DNA of 54,001 bases from Clostridia bacterium (GTDB lineage Bacteria; Bacillota; Clostridia; Oscillospirales; Acutalibacteraceae). Below are positions 24,184 through 33,096 of the stretch, piece after piece. The translations under genes were made by a program, and so were the position numbers. Position 1 is the first letter of the stretch; each line of letters begins with the position of its first letter. The stretch is from the NCBI GenBank assembly GCA_017475765.1, contig JAFVEY010000019.1, positions 1 through 54,001 on the forward strand. The letters are read 5' to 3'. The notes below the pieces were generated by a model that was not told the origin of the DNA, ran no database searches, and saw only the letters and a list, made by a program, of their open reading frames with translations.

Positions 24184-25209
24184 TTACTCAATTACCTTGA
24201 TCCAGCCTTCTGGCGCTTCAATTCTGCCCATTTGTATGCCGGTGAGAGTATCATAAAGCTTCTTTGTCACCGGACCCATTTCTTCCATACCACTGGGGAA
24301 GCTGATCTCCTTGCCATGATCGTTGATTCTGCCGACAGGTGAGATAACGGCAGCCGTGCCGCAAAGACCGCATTCTGCAAAATCCTGAAGCTCATCAAGA
24401 TATACCTCACGTTCTTCCACCTCAAGACCGAGATAATCTTTAGCAACAGTCATCAGCGAACGTCTTGTGATAGAGGGAAGAATACTGTTTGATTTCGGTG
24501 TGACAACCTTGTTGTCCTTTGTTACGAAAAGGAAGTTGGCGCCGCCTGTTTCCTCGACCTTTGTTCTTGTTTTTGCATCAAGATACATATTTTCTGCAAA
24601 CCCCTCTTCGTGAGCGGTAACGATGGCATGAAGACTCATAGCATAATTAAGACCTGCTTTAATGAAGCCTGTGCCGTTAGGAGCGGCTCTGTCGAAATCG
24701 CTGACTTTTATGGTAAGGGGTTTAGCGCCGCCCTTGAAATAAGGACCGACAGGTGTTGCGAAAACTCGGAACTGGAACTCATCAGCAGGTTTAACGCCGA
24801 TAACGGGATTGATACCAAACATATACGGACGCAGATAGAGAGTAGCGCCTGTGCCGTAAGGCGGAACATAGGCTGCATTGGCTTTTACGGTCTGTACAAC
24901 GGCATCAATGAATTTATCTTCGGGAAATACGGGCATTTCCATTCTTTTTGAGGAATTGGCAAGTCTTTCCGCATTGAGATCCGGGCGGAACACAACGATA
25001 TGACCGTTTTCGGTGGTGTAGGCTTTCAGACCCTCAAAAATTGTCTGAGCATACTGGAGAACACAGGCACATTCGCTCATTGTGATCGTGTCGTCATCGA
25101 TCAGCGCACCCTCGTCCCATGCTCCGTTTTTATAATTGCTGACATAGCGCTTGTCGGTTTTGATATAGCCGAAGCCTAAGTTTTCCCAGTCAATATTTTT
25201 CTTTTCCAT
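24184..25209 (-). CDS. ilvE: Branched-chain amino acid aminotransferase
   Basis: 341 aa from the Met preceded by AAAGGAAG; the open frame begins 11 codons earlier. Fold-type IV PLP enzyme, class II BCAT: QTIFEGLKAY, RLANSSKRMEMP, NGTGFIKAGLNYAMSL with the PLP lysine, EETGGANFLFV, and ECGLCGTAAVISPVG. It makes or degrades Leu, Ile and Val with 2-oxoglutarate/glutamate. Confidence 0.95.
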   Translation of the reverse strand: MEKKNIDWENLGFGYIKTDKRYVSNYKNGAWDEGALIDDDTITMSECACVLQYAQTIFEGLKAYTTENGHIVVFRPDLNAERLANSSKRMEMPVFPEDKFIDAVVQTVKANAAYVPPYGTGATLYLRPYMFGINPVIGVKPADEFQFRVFATPVGPYFKGGAKPLTIKVSDFDRAAPNGTGFIKAGLNYAMSLHAIVTAHEEGFAENMYLDAKTRTKVEETGGANFLFVTKDNKVVTPKSNSILPSITRRSLMTVAKDYLGLEVEEREVYLDELQDFAECGLCGTAAVISPVGRINDHGKEISFPSGMEEMGPVTKKLYDTLTGIQMGRIEAPEGWIKVIE

Positions 25210-25246
25210 TTTAAGGACTTCCTTTCGATAAATTAAATACAACTAT

Positions 25247-25275
25247 ATTATATCGCCATTTAAAATTCATGTCAA
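25247..25275 (-). promoter_or_regulatory. ilvE promoter, perfect consensus
   Basis: Minus strand TTGACA (25270-25275), 17 bases, TATAAT (25247-25252). 37 bases before the ilvE start, with no space for an attenuator, so control by T-box or leader peptide is unlikely. Confidence 0.8.
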
Positions 25276-25311
25276 TCATTTTGCAAGTTAAAAATCGTCA
25301 TTATGCAAAAT

Positions 25312-25590
25312 TCAATCAAAATGACAGGCAATTGTCTGCTGATTTTTCTGATCATAATACTCTGCTTTCCAATAATGTCTGTCATCTGTACAATAGTACT
25401 CTACTCCCGGCAGATCATTTCTTATCGGCGTTTTGAAAGGATATTTCAAAAATACGAAAATATGGTTTTCAGAAACCATAGAAAATCCGCCTTTAAAGGT
25501 TTCGCTGATTGTATTGCCTGCTTTTAGTTCATTGGTTAATATTTGTTTGAAAGCGGGAGTTAATTGATCGAGATGTTCCTGTATTATCAT
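25312..25590 (-). CDS. Hypothetical protein
   Basis: 92 aa (MIIQEHLDQLTPAFKQILTN... ending TIACHFD). Preceded by AGAGAGGA-type sequence before the ATG. Soluble, no recognised domain; a Tyr/Trp-rich stretch VEYYCTDDRHYWKAEYYD near the end. It lies between glyS and ilvE on the same strand. Confidence 0.6.
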   Translation of the reverse strand: MIIQEHLDQLTPAFKQILTNELKAGNTISETFKGGFSMVSENHIFVFLKYPFKTPIRNDLPGVEYYCTDDRHYWKAEYYDQKNQQTIACHFD

Positions 25591-25616
25591 GCTTGTCCTC
25601 TCTTTTTTATGTAAAT

Positions 25617-25645
25617 CCGCCGCACAGACTGCTGCTGTGCGGCGG
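25617..25645 (-). terminator. Hairpin downstream of glyS
   Basis: CCGCCGCACAG (25617-25627) pairs with CTGTGCGGCGG (25635-25645). The following minus-strand bases are ATTTACAT, only weakly T-rich. Confidence 0.6.
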
Positions 25646-25671
25646 AGTAATGATAAGGTGAGATTTTCGGT

Positions 25672-27048
25672 TCAGAATTTAATCTTTTCTGTAATATAGT
25701 CATTAAGCTTGTCAATGGCAATTCTTTCCTGAGCCATTGTATCTCTGTCACGGACGGTCACACAACCGTCCTCAAGGCTGTCGAAATCAAATGTAATGCA
25801 GAACGGTGTGCCGATCTCATCCTGACGGCGGTAACGCTTGCCGATGGAGCCGGCATCGTCATAATCGACCATAAAGCTCTTTGTAAGGGCATCATATACC
25901 TTTTCAGCCTGTTCGTTCAGCTTTTTGGAAAGCGGAAGAACGGCAGCCTTGAAGGGAGCGAGGGCGGGGTGGAGGCGAAGTACAGTTCTGGTATCCTTTT
26001 CATCAATCTGTTCTTCATCATAAGCATCGGTGATAACAGCAAGGAACAGACGTTCAACACCGAGGGACGGCTCGATAACATAAGGAATATATTTTTCGTT
26101 TGTTGTCGGGTCGAAATATTCAAGACTCTTGCCGCTTGTATTGATATGCTGGGTAAGGTCATAGTCCGTTCTGTCGGCAACGCCCCACAGTTCGCCCCAG
26201 CCGAACGGGAAGAGATATTCAAAGTCGGTGGTTGCCTTGGAATAGAAGCAAAGCTCTTCGGGATCATGGTCACGGAGTCTGAGATTTTCCTCTTTTATGC
26301 CGAGAGAATAGAGCCAGTCACGGCAGAAGCCTCTCCAGTAGCTGAACCATTCCAGATCTGTTCCGGGTTTGCAGAAGAATTCAAGCTCCATCTGTTCAAA
26401 TTCACGCACACGGAAAATAAACTTGCCGGGAGTGATCTCATTTCTGAATGATTTACCGATCTGAGCAACGCCGAAGGGGATCTTTTTTCTTGTTGTTCTT
26501 TGAATATTGGCAAAGTTGACGAAAATTCCCTGAGCTGTTTCGGGACGCAGATAAAGGGTATCCTTGCTGTCCTCTGTAACGCCCTGGAAGGTTTTGAACA
26601 TCAGATTGAACTGACGGATCTCGGTAAAGTTATGCTTGCCGCAGTTCGGGCAGGGAATGTTTTTTTCGGTGATATAAGCCGCAAGCTGTTCGTTTGTCCA
26701 GCCGGCAACATTGGTACCGTCAAATTCTTCGATCAGGTTATCTGCTCTGTGGCGTGTCTTACACTCCTTACAGTCCATCAGAGGATCGGAAAAACCGCCG
26801 AGATGACCGGAAGCCACCCATGTCTGGGGGTTCATCAGGATAGCGGCGTCAAGACCCACATTGTACTTATTTTCCTGTACGAATTTCTGGAGCCATGCAG
26901 CCTTGATGTTGGTTTTCAAAGCCGAACCCAAAGGACCGTAGTCCCATGTGTTTGCAAGACCTCCGTAAATTTCTGAGCCGGGATATACAAATCCTCTGTT
27001 TTTACAGAGAGTTGCAATTTTGTCAAGATTTTTTTCCGTATTTTTCAT
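25672..27048 (-). CDS. glyS: Glycyl-tRNA synthetase (dimeric class II)
   Basis: 458 aa from the ATG after TTGGAGG (the open frame adds five codons). Class II core: [53 protein letters not shown], and C-terminal anticodon-binding domain ([20 protein letters not shown], ending [13 protein letters not shown]). A zinc-type Cys pair CPNCG near 145. This is the single-chain archaeal/eukaryal type, not the alpha-beta type. Confidence 0.97.
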   Translation of the reverse strand: MKNTEKNLDKIATLCKNRGFVYPGSEIYGGLANTWDYGPLGSALKTNIKAAWLQKFVQENKYNVGLDAAILMNPQTWVASGHLGGFSDPLMDCKECKTRHRADNLIEEFDGTNVAGWTNEQLAAYITEKNIPCPNCGKHNFTEIRQFNLMFKTFQGVTEDSKDTLYLRPETAQGIFVNFANIQRTTRKKIPFGVAQIGKSFRNEITPGKFIFRVREFEQMELEFFCKPGTDLEWFSYWRGFCRDWLYSLGIKEENLRLRDHDPEELCFYSKATTDFEYLFPFGWGELWGVADRTDYDLTQHINTSGKSLEYFDPTTNEKYIPYVIEPSLGVERLFLAVITDAYDEEQIDEKDTRTVLRLHPALAPFKAAVLPLSKKLNEQAEKVYDALTKSFMVDYDDAGSIGKRYRRQDEIGTPFCITFDFDSLEDGCVTVRDRDTMAQERIAIDKLNDYITEKIKF

Positions 27049-27082
27049 TTGTCTTTCCTCCAATTATCAATCAGATATACTG

Positions 27083-27111
27083 ATTTTAGCACGTTTTGTC
27101 CGATACTGCAA
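27083..27111 (-). promoter_or_regulatory. glyS promoter
   Basis: Minus strand TTGCAG (27106-27111), 17 bases, TAAAAT (27083-27088). The 5' leader is too short for a T-box. Confidence 0.7.
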
Positions 27112-27171
27112 GAGTTATCATAAGATAATTTTGATAATTATGTCTGTCAGCTTTGATTATTATCCTGATTG

Positions 27172-28377
27172 TCAATTCTGAATCATTGCCTGTATCTCAG
27201 GAAAGACAGAAAGACTTCTTTTGAGTATGCCGTTCATATAAGCGATAGCCGTTCCGTAATTGGTGATCGGTATACCCTCATCTTCAGCGCATTGGATCCT
27301 GTATTTCATTTCTCTTTCGTTAAGCATACAGCCTCCGCAGTGGATGACCAGCCGATAGTCTTTCAGACTTTCAGGAAATTCCGTTCCGCTTGTCCATTCA
27401 AAAGCAAGGTCACTTTTCCCCGTATATTTTTTTAACAGCGCAGGGAGCTTGACGGTTCCGATATCGCCGCATTGTCTGTGATGGCTGCATCCCTCGGAAA
27501 TAAGGATTTTATCGCCGTTGTGAAGCCTGTCGATTGCCCTGACGCCGTCCACGGCAAGGCGGAGATTGCCCTTGTAATTGGCAAAGAGAATAGAGAAGGA
27601 AGTGAGGAGGATATCATCGGGTGTGTCCCGGCTTACTTTTGCAAAAGCCTGACTGTCTGTTATCACCAATTTGGGTTTCTTTCCCAAAGCGTTCAGCGTG
27701 GCAGTAAGCTCTGTGTCCTGAGTGACGACAGCGGCGGCATGGATGTCAAGAATATCCCTGATCGTCTGCTGCTGAGGAAGAATCAGCCTGCCTTTCGGTG
27801 CTGCTGCATCAATCGGTATGACCAACACCACAAGATCTTCGGGACGGAGGAGATCCGAAATGATATGTTTGTTATTTTCCTGTCCTTTTGCCGTTTTTGC
27901 GATCAGCTCCTTCAGCTCATAAATGTTTTCACCTGTTTCGGCACTTACGCATATTTCGTTGCCGCCTTCAGCGGTAATGTTTTTGATATCATTTTTATTG
28001 TAGGCGATCACATAAGGAATATTCTTTTTCTGAAAGCGCTCGATCAGATCCCGATCTTCGTTGGATATGCCTGATCCGGAATCAACAACAAGCACCGCTA
28101 TATCCGTTTTATTCAGAACCTGCAGGCTTTTTCTGACTCTCAGAGCGCCAAGCTCGCCTTCATCATCAATGCCAGGTGTGTCAATGACGACAACGGGACC
28201 TAGGGGGAGAAGCTCCATTGCTTTGGAAACGGGGTCGGTGGTTGTTCCGAGAACATCGGAAACGATGGCGATATTTTGTCCTGTTACTGCATTCATAACG
28301 CTGGATTTGCCTGCATTTCTCTTTCCGAAAAAGGCAATGTGCAGTCTGTCGGCGGACGGAGTTGAATTAAGACTCAT
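27172..28377 (-). CDS. hydF: [FeFe]-hydrogenase maturation GTPase HydF
   Basis: 401 aa. GTPase domain: Walker A GKRNAGKS (18-25), switch II DTPGID (59-64), NKND (near 127). The C-terminal iron-sulphur domain shows HHRQCGD and VIHCGGCML, the His/Cys set that binds a [4Fe-4S] cluster. HydF is the scaffold on which HydE and HydG products assemble the 2Fe subcluster before transfer to hydrogenase. It is last in the operon, 97 bases after hydG. Confidence 0.96.
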   Translation of the reverse strand: MSLNSTPSADRLHIAFFGKRNAGKSSVMNAVTGQNIAIVSDVLGTTTDPVSKAMELLPLGPVVVIDTPGIDDEGELGALRVRKSLQVLNKTDIAVLVVDSGSGISNEDRDLIERFQKKNIPYVIAYNKNDIKNITAEGGNEICVSAETGENIYELKELIAKTAKGQENNKHIISDLLRPEDLVVLVIPIDAAAPKGRLILPQQQTIRDILDIHAAAVVTQDTELTATLNALGKKPKLVITDSQAFAKVSRDTPDDILLTSFSILFANYKGNLRLAVDGVRAIDRLHNGDKILISEGCSHHRQCGDIGTVKLPALLKKYTGKSDLAFEWTSGTEFPESLKDYRLVIHCGGCMLNEREMKYRIQCAEDEGIPITNYGTAIAYMNGILKRSLSVFPEIQAMIQN

Positions 28378-28415
28378 AAAAATCTTCCTTTACTTTTTGA
28401 TAAAATTGATATAAA

Positions 28416-28459
28416 AACGGCATGGCAGGACTGCATAAAAACTGTTCTGCCACACCGTT
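28416..28459 (-). terminator. Terminator-like hairpin between hydG and hydF
   Basis: AACGGCATGGCAG (28416-28428) pairs with CTGCCACACCGTT (28447-28459) with two wobble pairs when read on the minus strand, and a T-rich TTTTTATATC follows. The 18-base loop is long. It may lower hydF expression or be read through; on present evidence it is a candidate attenuator. Confidence 0.55.
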
Positions 28460-28474
28460 GTGTCAGTATGCTGT

Positions 28475-29896
28475 TTAGAACCGGAAGTCACGCTTGCCGC
28501 CGTGAATATCCATGATATGCTGACGGGCAATTTCTCTTACCTTTTCTTTCGGTATATTTTCAAGCTCGTCAATGATTAGCTTTTCGCCGATAGCTCTTGT
28601 TTCGGGGGAAGCATAGTCCTCCAGATATTCCTTCAGCGTCATAAGCGCATTCGGGTGACAGCAGTTCTGTATCTGACCTGCTTTGCAAAGTGCCATAAAG
28701 CGGTCGCCCGTCCTGCCTTCTCTGTAACAGGCGGTGCAGAAGCTGGGAATATAGCCAAGCTCCATCAGCCATTTTACAACCTCGTCAAGCGTTCTTCTGT
28801 CGCTGACATCAAACTGAGCGGAATCCTCATCTTCCGGCACAGGCTCCGCATAACCGCCGACGCTTGTTTTGGAACCGCCGCTTATCTGAGATACGCCGAG
28901 ATGAAGAAGCCTTTCCCTGCATTTCTGACTTTCTCTTGTCGAAACGATCATGCCCGTATAGGGAACGGCAATTCTGATACAGGCAACGATCTTCGCAAAG
29001 GTTTCATCGTCAATACCATTGTCAAATTCATCGGGGTCGATATCATCAGCTCTTCGTACTCTCGGAACGCTTATCGTGTGCGGACCGACTCCGAATTTGG
29101 CTTCAAGGTGTTCGGCATGCATCAGTATTCCGACAAACTCATAGCGATACAGCTCCAACCCGAAAAGCACACCGCAGCCGACATCGTCAATTCCTGCTTC
29201 CATCGCTCTGTCCATCGCTTCGGTATGATAGCTGTAATTATGCTTCGGTCCTGTCGGATGAAGTCTTTCATAGCTTTCTTTATTATAGGTTTCCTGAAAC
29301 AGAATGTATGTTCCGATCTCGGCATCCTTAAGTTTCTTGTAATTTTCATGTGTAGTGGCAGCGATATTGACATTGACTCTGCGGATAGCACCGTTTTTAT
29401 GCTTTATGCTGTATATCGTCTTAATGCTTTCAATAATATAGTCGATCGGGTTATTGACAGGGTCTTCGCCTGCTTCGATCGCCAGTCTTTTATGTCCCAT
29501 ATCCTGAAGGGCGATGACCTCGTTTCGGATCTGCTCCTGAGTCAGCTTGATACGGGGAATGTGCTTGTTTTTGAGATGATACGGACAGTAAAGACAGCCG
29601 TTTACGCAGTAGTTGGAAAGATACAGCGGTGCAAACATCACGATTCTGTTGCCGTAATAATCCTGCTTGATTTTATTTGCCAGCCGATAGATCTCCTGAT
29701 TCTTTTCTTCAATTTCACAGTCCAGAAGAACGATTGCTTCCCTGTGTGTCAGACCCTTTCCGATCCTTGCTTTTTCAAGGATCGAATCAATCAGATCAAT
29801 ATTATTTTTGTTTTTGGCAGCATATTCAAGAGATTCCCTTATCTCTTCATCATTGATAAATTCCTCTGCATTAGATGATTTCGGATCATATTTCAT
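28475..29896 (-). CDS. hydG: [FeFe]-hydrogenase radical-SAM maturase HydG
   Basis: 473 aa. Radical-SAM cluster CVNGCLYC (Cys97, 101, 104), ThiH-like barrel, and C-terminal cluster motif CTACYREGRTGDRFM with a further Cys 22 residues on, which binds the second [4Fe-4S] cluster with a labile iron. HydG cleaves tyrosine to p-cresol, CO and cyanide for the H-cluster. It begins 24 bases after hydE. Confidence 0.97.
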   Translation of the reverse strand: MKYDPKSSNAEEFINDEEIRESLEYAAKNKNNIDLIDSILEKARIGKGLTHREAIVLLDCEIEEKNQEIYRLANKIKQDYYGNRIVMFAPLYLSNYCVNGCLYCPYHLKNKHIPRIKLTQEQIRNEVIALQDMGHKRLAIEAGEDPVNNPIDYIIESIKTIYSIKHKNGAIRRVNVNIAATTHENYKKLKDAEIGTYILFQETYNKESYERLHPTGPKHNYSYHTEAMDRAMEAGIDDVGCGVLFGLELYRYEFVGILMHAEHLEAKFGVGPHTISVPRVRRADDIDPDEFDNGIDDETFAKIVACIRIAVPYTGMIVSTRESQKCRERLLHLGVSQISGGSKTSVGGYAEPVPEDEDSAQFDVSDRRTLDEVVKWLMELGYIPSFCTACYREGRTGDRFMALCKAGQIQNCCHPNALMTLKEYLEDYASPETRAIGEKLIIDELENIPKEKVREIARQHIMDIHGGKRDFRF

Positions 29897-29920
29897 GTTG
29901 ATTACTTCTTTCTGTATAAT

Positions 29921-30967
29921 TTAAACGGTACGGCAGTCGCCCCGGTCGATCACGACATGATAGCCGATCGACTCCATTCGGCTCTGCATACAATAGCGGC
30001 ATTCCGCTGCTTCGTCACCTGTACATATTTTGTTGTCATAAAGCAGATATTTCTTTCTCACCGAAACGGGGGAAAGATTAGGCATAACCACATTTGCTCC
30101 TGCTAAAATACCTTTTTCTCTTCCGAGGGGGTGTATGGTTCCGAGAGCCGTTGTGGAGGGGAGAAGCGCATAAGGTACGGTAAGCCTTAAAAGTCCCAGC
30201 ATAAACAGCGTAAGGTTCATCGTTCCGTTTTTTCTGTCGGCGAACGGTGTATCATGCTGTGCAATGAAGGGACCGATTCCCACCATGTGCGGCTGAAGCT
30301 CTTTGATAAACAGAAGATCCTCCGCTAAGTTTTCTGCCGTCTGATACGGAGAGCCGACCATAAATCCGCAGCCCACCTGATAGCCAATCGCTTTCAGATC
30401 ATAAAGACATTTCTTCCGGTGAAGCGGAGACATCTCTTCCGGGTGCAGCCGACGGTAATGCTCATCATTAGCTGTTTCGTGGCGCAGCAGATATCTGTCA
30501 GCGCCTGCATCAAAGAATGCCTGATAGCTTTCATGCTCCTTTTCGCCGATGGAAAGGGTGAGAGCGCAGTCAGGGAATTGCTGTTTGATAGAACTGATAA
30601 TACTGATCATCCGTTCGTCCGTGAAATACGGATCTTCGCCGCCCTGCAGTACGAATGTACGGAAGCCCAGATCGTAGCCGCTTTGGCAGCATTGCAGGAT
30701 ATCGTCTTTGCTCAGTCTGTATCGTTCGGCGTTTTTGTTGCTTCGTCTTATGCCGCAGTAGATGCAGTCATTTTTGCAGTAATTGGTAAATTCGATCAGT
30801 CCCCGGATATAAACGTCATGCCCGTAATATTTGTGTCTTGCCTGTCTTGCTTTTTCAAAAAGATATTCAGCAATTTCCGGAGAAATATTGCTGATCAATT
30901 CTGTATATTCATCCATTGACAGAATACTATTTTGTTCCAGCTTGTCAATCAGCTTTTTCATCATCAT
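29921..30967 (-). CDS. hydE: [FeFe]-hydrogenase radical-SAM maturase HydE
   Basis: 348 aa. Radical-SAM cluster CKNDCIYC (Cys64, 68, 71), then IRRSNKNAERYRLSKDDILQ and LQGGEDPYF; C-terminal CRYCMQS. HydE is needed for the bridging dithiolate part of the 2Fe subcluster. The start ATG overlaps the stop of the upstream small gene (ATGA), which suggests coupled translation. Confidence 0.96.
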   Translation of the reverse strand: MMMKKLIDKLEQNSILSMDEYTELISNISPEIAEYLFEKARQARHKYYGHDVYIRGLIEFTNYCKNDCIYCGIRRSNKNAERYRLSKDDILQCCQSGYDLGFRTFVLQGGEDPYFTDERMISIISSIKQQFPDCALTLSIGEKEHESYQAFFDAGADRYLLRHETANDEHYRRLHPEEMSPLHRKKCLYDLKAIGYQVGCGFMVGSPYQTAENLAEDLLFIKELQPHMVGIGPFIAQHDTPFADRKNGTMNLTLFMLGLLRLTVPYALLPSTTALGTIHPLGREKGILAGANVVMPNLSPVSVRKKYLLYDNKICTGDEAAECRYCMQSRMESIGYHVVIDRGDCRTV

Positions 30968-31206
30968 TTTGCTGAACAGACTACCTTTGAGCTGATACCG
31001 TCAAGCATTCCTATTTTGCCGGCAAGGGTATTGATGATATCTGTCGGAGCGTCAAGAGCGATGCTGATGATATTGACATTTTTTTTAGGGTAGGGCAGAC
31101 CCATTCTTCCGATGATGTAGCTTCCGTATTCGTGCAGCAGCTCGTTGAGTTTCTCTGTTGAGTCAAGATTTTCAACGATGATTCCGATAATTGAAACATG
31201 ATTTTC
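30964..31206 (-). CDS. TM1266-family protein (putative iron-only hydrogenase system regulator)
   Basis: 80 aa from the ATG behind AAGGAG; a longer frame runs up into the leader. ACT-like ferredoxin fold: NHVSIIGIIVENLDSTEKLN then EYGSYIIGRMGLPYPKKNVN and ISIALDAPTDIINTLAGKIG. The family is almost always beside hydE/hydG/hydF and is named from context; the ligand is not known. Its reading frame overlaps the hydE start. First gene of the operon. Confidence 0.88.
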   Translation of the reverse strand, partial: ENHVSIIGIIVENLDSTEKLNELLHEYGSYIIGRMGLPYPKKNVNIISIALDAPTDIINTLAGKIGMLDGISSKVVCSAK

Positions 31207-31212
31207 CATGGG

Positions 31213-31229
31213 GTAAAACTCCTTTTTAC
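31213..31229 (-). promoter_or_regulatory. Shine-Dalgarno in the loop of an inverted repeat
   Basis: GTAAAAAGGAGTTTTAC on the minus strand: 6-base arms GTAAAA/TTTTAC flank AGGAG, eight bases before the first gene of the hyd operon. Possible translational control point. Confidence 0.5.
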
Positions 31230-31353
31230 AGCCGCAAAATAAAAGCACCCGCAGAGGGTGCAGCACTGATGAAGCCCGGAACGAAATCGGGCTATGATTA
31301 TGACGCTTGCACCTTTATCACAGGACAGACCTTCTGACTTAGAAAGCGGCTTT
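31230..31353 (-). promoter_or_regulatory. Structured 5' leader of the hydEGF operon with terminator/antiterminator
   Basis: On the minus strand: AGCCGC (31346-31351) can pair with GCGGCT (31230-31235) to close the leader; CTTTCT/AGAAGG hairpin; GGTGC-A-AGC (31305-31313) pairs with GCT-GCACC (31257-31264) around an inner AGCCCG/CGGGCT hairpin (31273-31293). The same GCACC also pairs downstream as GCACCC/GGGTGC (31245-31261) followed by TTTTATTTT, an intrinsic terminator. The two pairings exclude each other, which is how a riboswitch or protein-dependent attenuator works. I do not recognise a known riboswitch class. Confidence 0.65.
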
Positions 31354-31382
31354 ATATTTTAATCAGTTTAAGTTTTGTACAA
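31354..31382 (-). promoter_or_regulatory. Candidate promoter of the hyd operon
   Basis: Minus strand TTGTAC (31377-31382), 17 bases, AAATAT (31354-31359); the -10 is poor. A TTGACC farther up (31430-31435) has no matching -10. The true start is uncertain and must be at or upstream of 31351 for the closing stem to form. Confidence 0.4.
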
Positions 31383-31518
31383 AGCGCTGAGCTTTTGTAT
31401 TCAACTATATGAAATATACTATCATATTTGGTCAATATTCGCAATAGTTTTAAAGAAAAAACCAAAATTTTTAATCAAGTTTAACAAATCTAACTCAAAT
31501 TTGTCGAAATGCTCTCTG

Positions 31519-31547
31519 TTGCAATTTTATGTAAAATGCGTTACAAT
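31519..31547 (+). promoter_or_regulatory. Promoter of the RNA methyltransferase gene
   Basis: TTGCAA (31519-31524), 17 bases, TACAAT (31542-31547). Divergent from the hyd operon. Confidence 0.65.
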
Positions 31548-31582
31548 AGATATCATTATAATTTTGTAAATGAGGGTATCAA

Positions 31583-32704
31583 ATGGATAAAATACAATTT
31601 GCTGCACCCTGTCTTTTCGGTATAGAGGGAATTTGTGCAGATGAACTTAAAAGAATGAATTTTCAGAACGTCAGAGCGGAAAACGGACGTGTTCTCTTTG
31701 AAGGAGATTTCACAGCATTGGCAAGAGCAAATATCTGTTCACGCTATGCAGAAAGAATACAGATACTTCTCGGAGAATTTCCGGCATACAGCTTCGAGGA
31801 TCTTTTTCAGGGGGTGAAAAAGCTGCCTTGGGAACAATGGATCAGAAAAGATGACGCTTTTCCCGTGAAAGGTCATTCTGTCAGCTCAAAGCTGGCAAGT
31901 GTGCCGGATTGTCAGAAAATCATCAAAAAGGCGGTTGTCAGCAGACTGAGCGCCAAATATCATACCGAATGGTTTGAGGAATCGGGCAGCCGTCATCAGA
32001 TACAGTTCCTGATCATGAAGGATAAAGTCAGCATTATGCTTGACACATCAGGAGAAGGACTTCATAAAAGAGGATATCGCCAGAATGCAACAGAAGCGCC
32101 GATAAAGGAAACGCTGGCAGCTGCCATGGCAGATATATCTCATGTCCGTCCGTTCAGCAATGTGGTTGATCCTTTCTGCGGTTCGGGAACGATACTGATC
32201 GAGGCTGCCATGAAAGCGCTGAATATTGCGCCCGGACTGCGCAGACGCTTTTCGGCGGAGCTGTGGAAAAGTGTTCCGATCGAGGTATGGTCTCAAGAAA
32301 GAGAAAGAGCGTTTGACCTGATCGACCATAGTGTGGAATTTGAAGGATTCGGATATGATATAGACGAAGAAGCCATAGAGCTTACTAAATCCAATGCGCA
32401 TAAAGCCGGAGTCGAAAAGCGCATACATACTGCCAGACGCTCCATAGCGGATTTCAGTTCGGAGCTTGAAAGAGCGGCAATTATCACGAATCCGCCTTAC
32501 GGTGAAAGACTTCTTGATGTGGAACAGGCGAGGGAGCTTTATCGGATCATGGGGCAGAAATTTGAAAAACGACAGGGATACAGCTATACCATTATCAGTC
32601 CCGATGACAATTTTGAACGCAGCTTCGGTAGACCTGCCGACAAGCGCAGAAAACTTTATAACGGTATGATAAAATGTCAGGTGTATATGTATTTTAAAAG
32701 ATGA
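31583..32704 (+). CDS. THUMP-domain class I SAM-dependent RNA methyltransferase (RlmK/L-like, YpsC)
   Basis: 373 aa. N-terminal ferredoxin-like/THUMP region (residues 1-155) then UPF0020 methyltransferase: LHKRGYRQNATEAPIKETLA, SAM motif VVDPFCGSGTILIEAA, catalytic NPPYGERL. Methylates N2 of guanine in rRNA in known relatives; the exact site here is inferred. Encoded 24 bases upstream of a hypothetical gene. Confidence 0.9.
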   Translation: MDKIQFAAPCLFGIEGICADELKRMNFQNVRAENGRVLFEGDFTALARANICSRYAERIQILLGEFPAYSFEDLFQGVKKLPWEQWIRKDDAFPVKGHSVSSKLASVPDCQKIIKKAVVSRLSAKYHTEWFEESGSRHQIQFLIMKDKVSIMLDTSGEGLHKRGYRQNATEAPIKETLAAAMADISHVRPFSNVVDPFCGSGTILIEAAMKALNIAPGLRRRFSAELWKSVPIEVWSQERERAFDLIDHSVEFEGFGYDIDEEAIELTKSNAHKAGVEKRIHTARRSIADFSSELERAAIITNPPYGERLLDVEQARELYRIMGQKFEKRQGYSYTIISPDDNFERSFGRPADKRRKLYNGMIKCQVYMYFKR

Positions 32705-32728
32705 TTTTTGATAAAATGGTGATGATTT

Positions 32729-33076
32729 ATGATACCGACAGAATTTGGGATTATTGATAATTTTGACCCTGCAAAGGATTATGATGATTATGAGCCTGAA
32801 AAATATCATTGCGTGGCAATCGATGATGATTTGTATATCAATGACTGGTGGGAAAAGTTACAGATGATGAAAACGTACTTTTTTCGCCTTGACAGACCTG
32901 AATTTGGGTTGAACCGCTGGGGAATCACACTCATACCGCCCGAAAGCCTGCCTGTATTGCAGGATATCATTATTACAGACAAAAGAATCAATGAGGACGA
33001 GCATCTCGTTGCATTAGCTCAAAAAGTACAGCAGGCGATAGACGAAAAGAAATATATGATTCATTACGGTGTCTGA
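32729..33076 (+). CDS. Hypothetical protein
   Basis: 115 aa, acidic, soluble (IPTEFGIIDNFDPAKDYDDY ... PPESLPVLQDIIITD ... KYMIHYGV). No family I can name. It lies in a same-strand row between the methyltransferase and an acetyltransferase, with GGTGAT before the ATG. Confidence 0.65.
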   Translation: MIPTEFGIIDNFDPAKDYDDYEPEKYHCVAIDDDLYINDWWEKLQMMKTYFFRLDRPEFGLNRWGITLIPPESLPVLQDIIITDKRINEDEHLVALAQKVQQAIDEKKYMIHYGV

Positions 33077-33096
33077 GGAAGGCAGAAAGGATTTTT

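Noticed and set aside
28655-29878. A 407-codon plus-strand open frame opposite hydG
   Set aside because: No ribosome-binding site, no recognisable domain, and hydG on the other strand has clear catalytic motifs; it is a codon-bias shadow.
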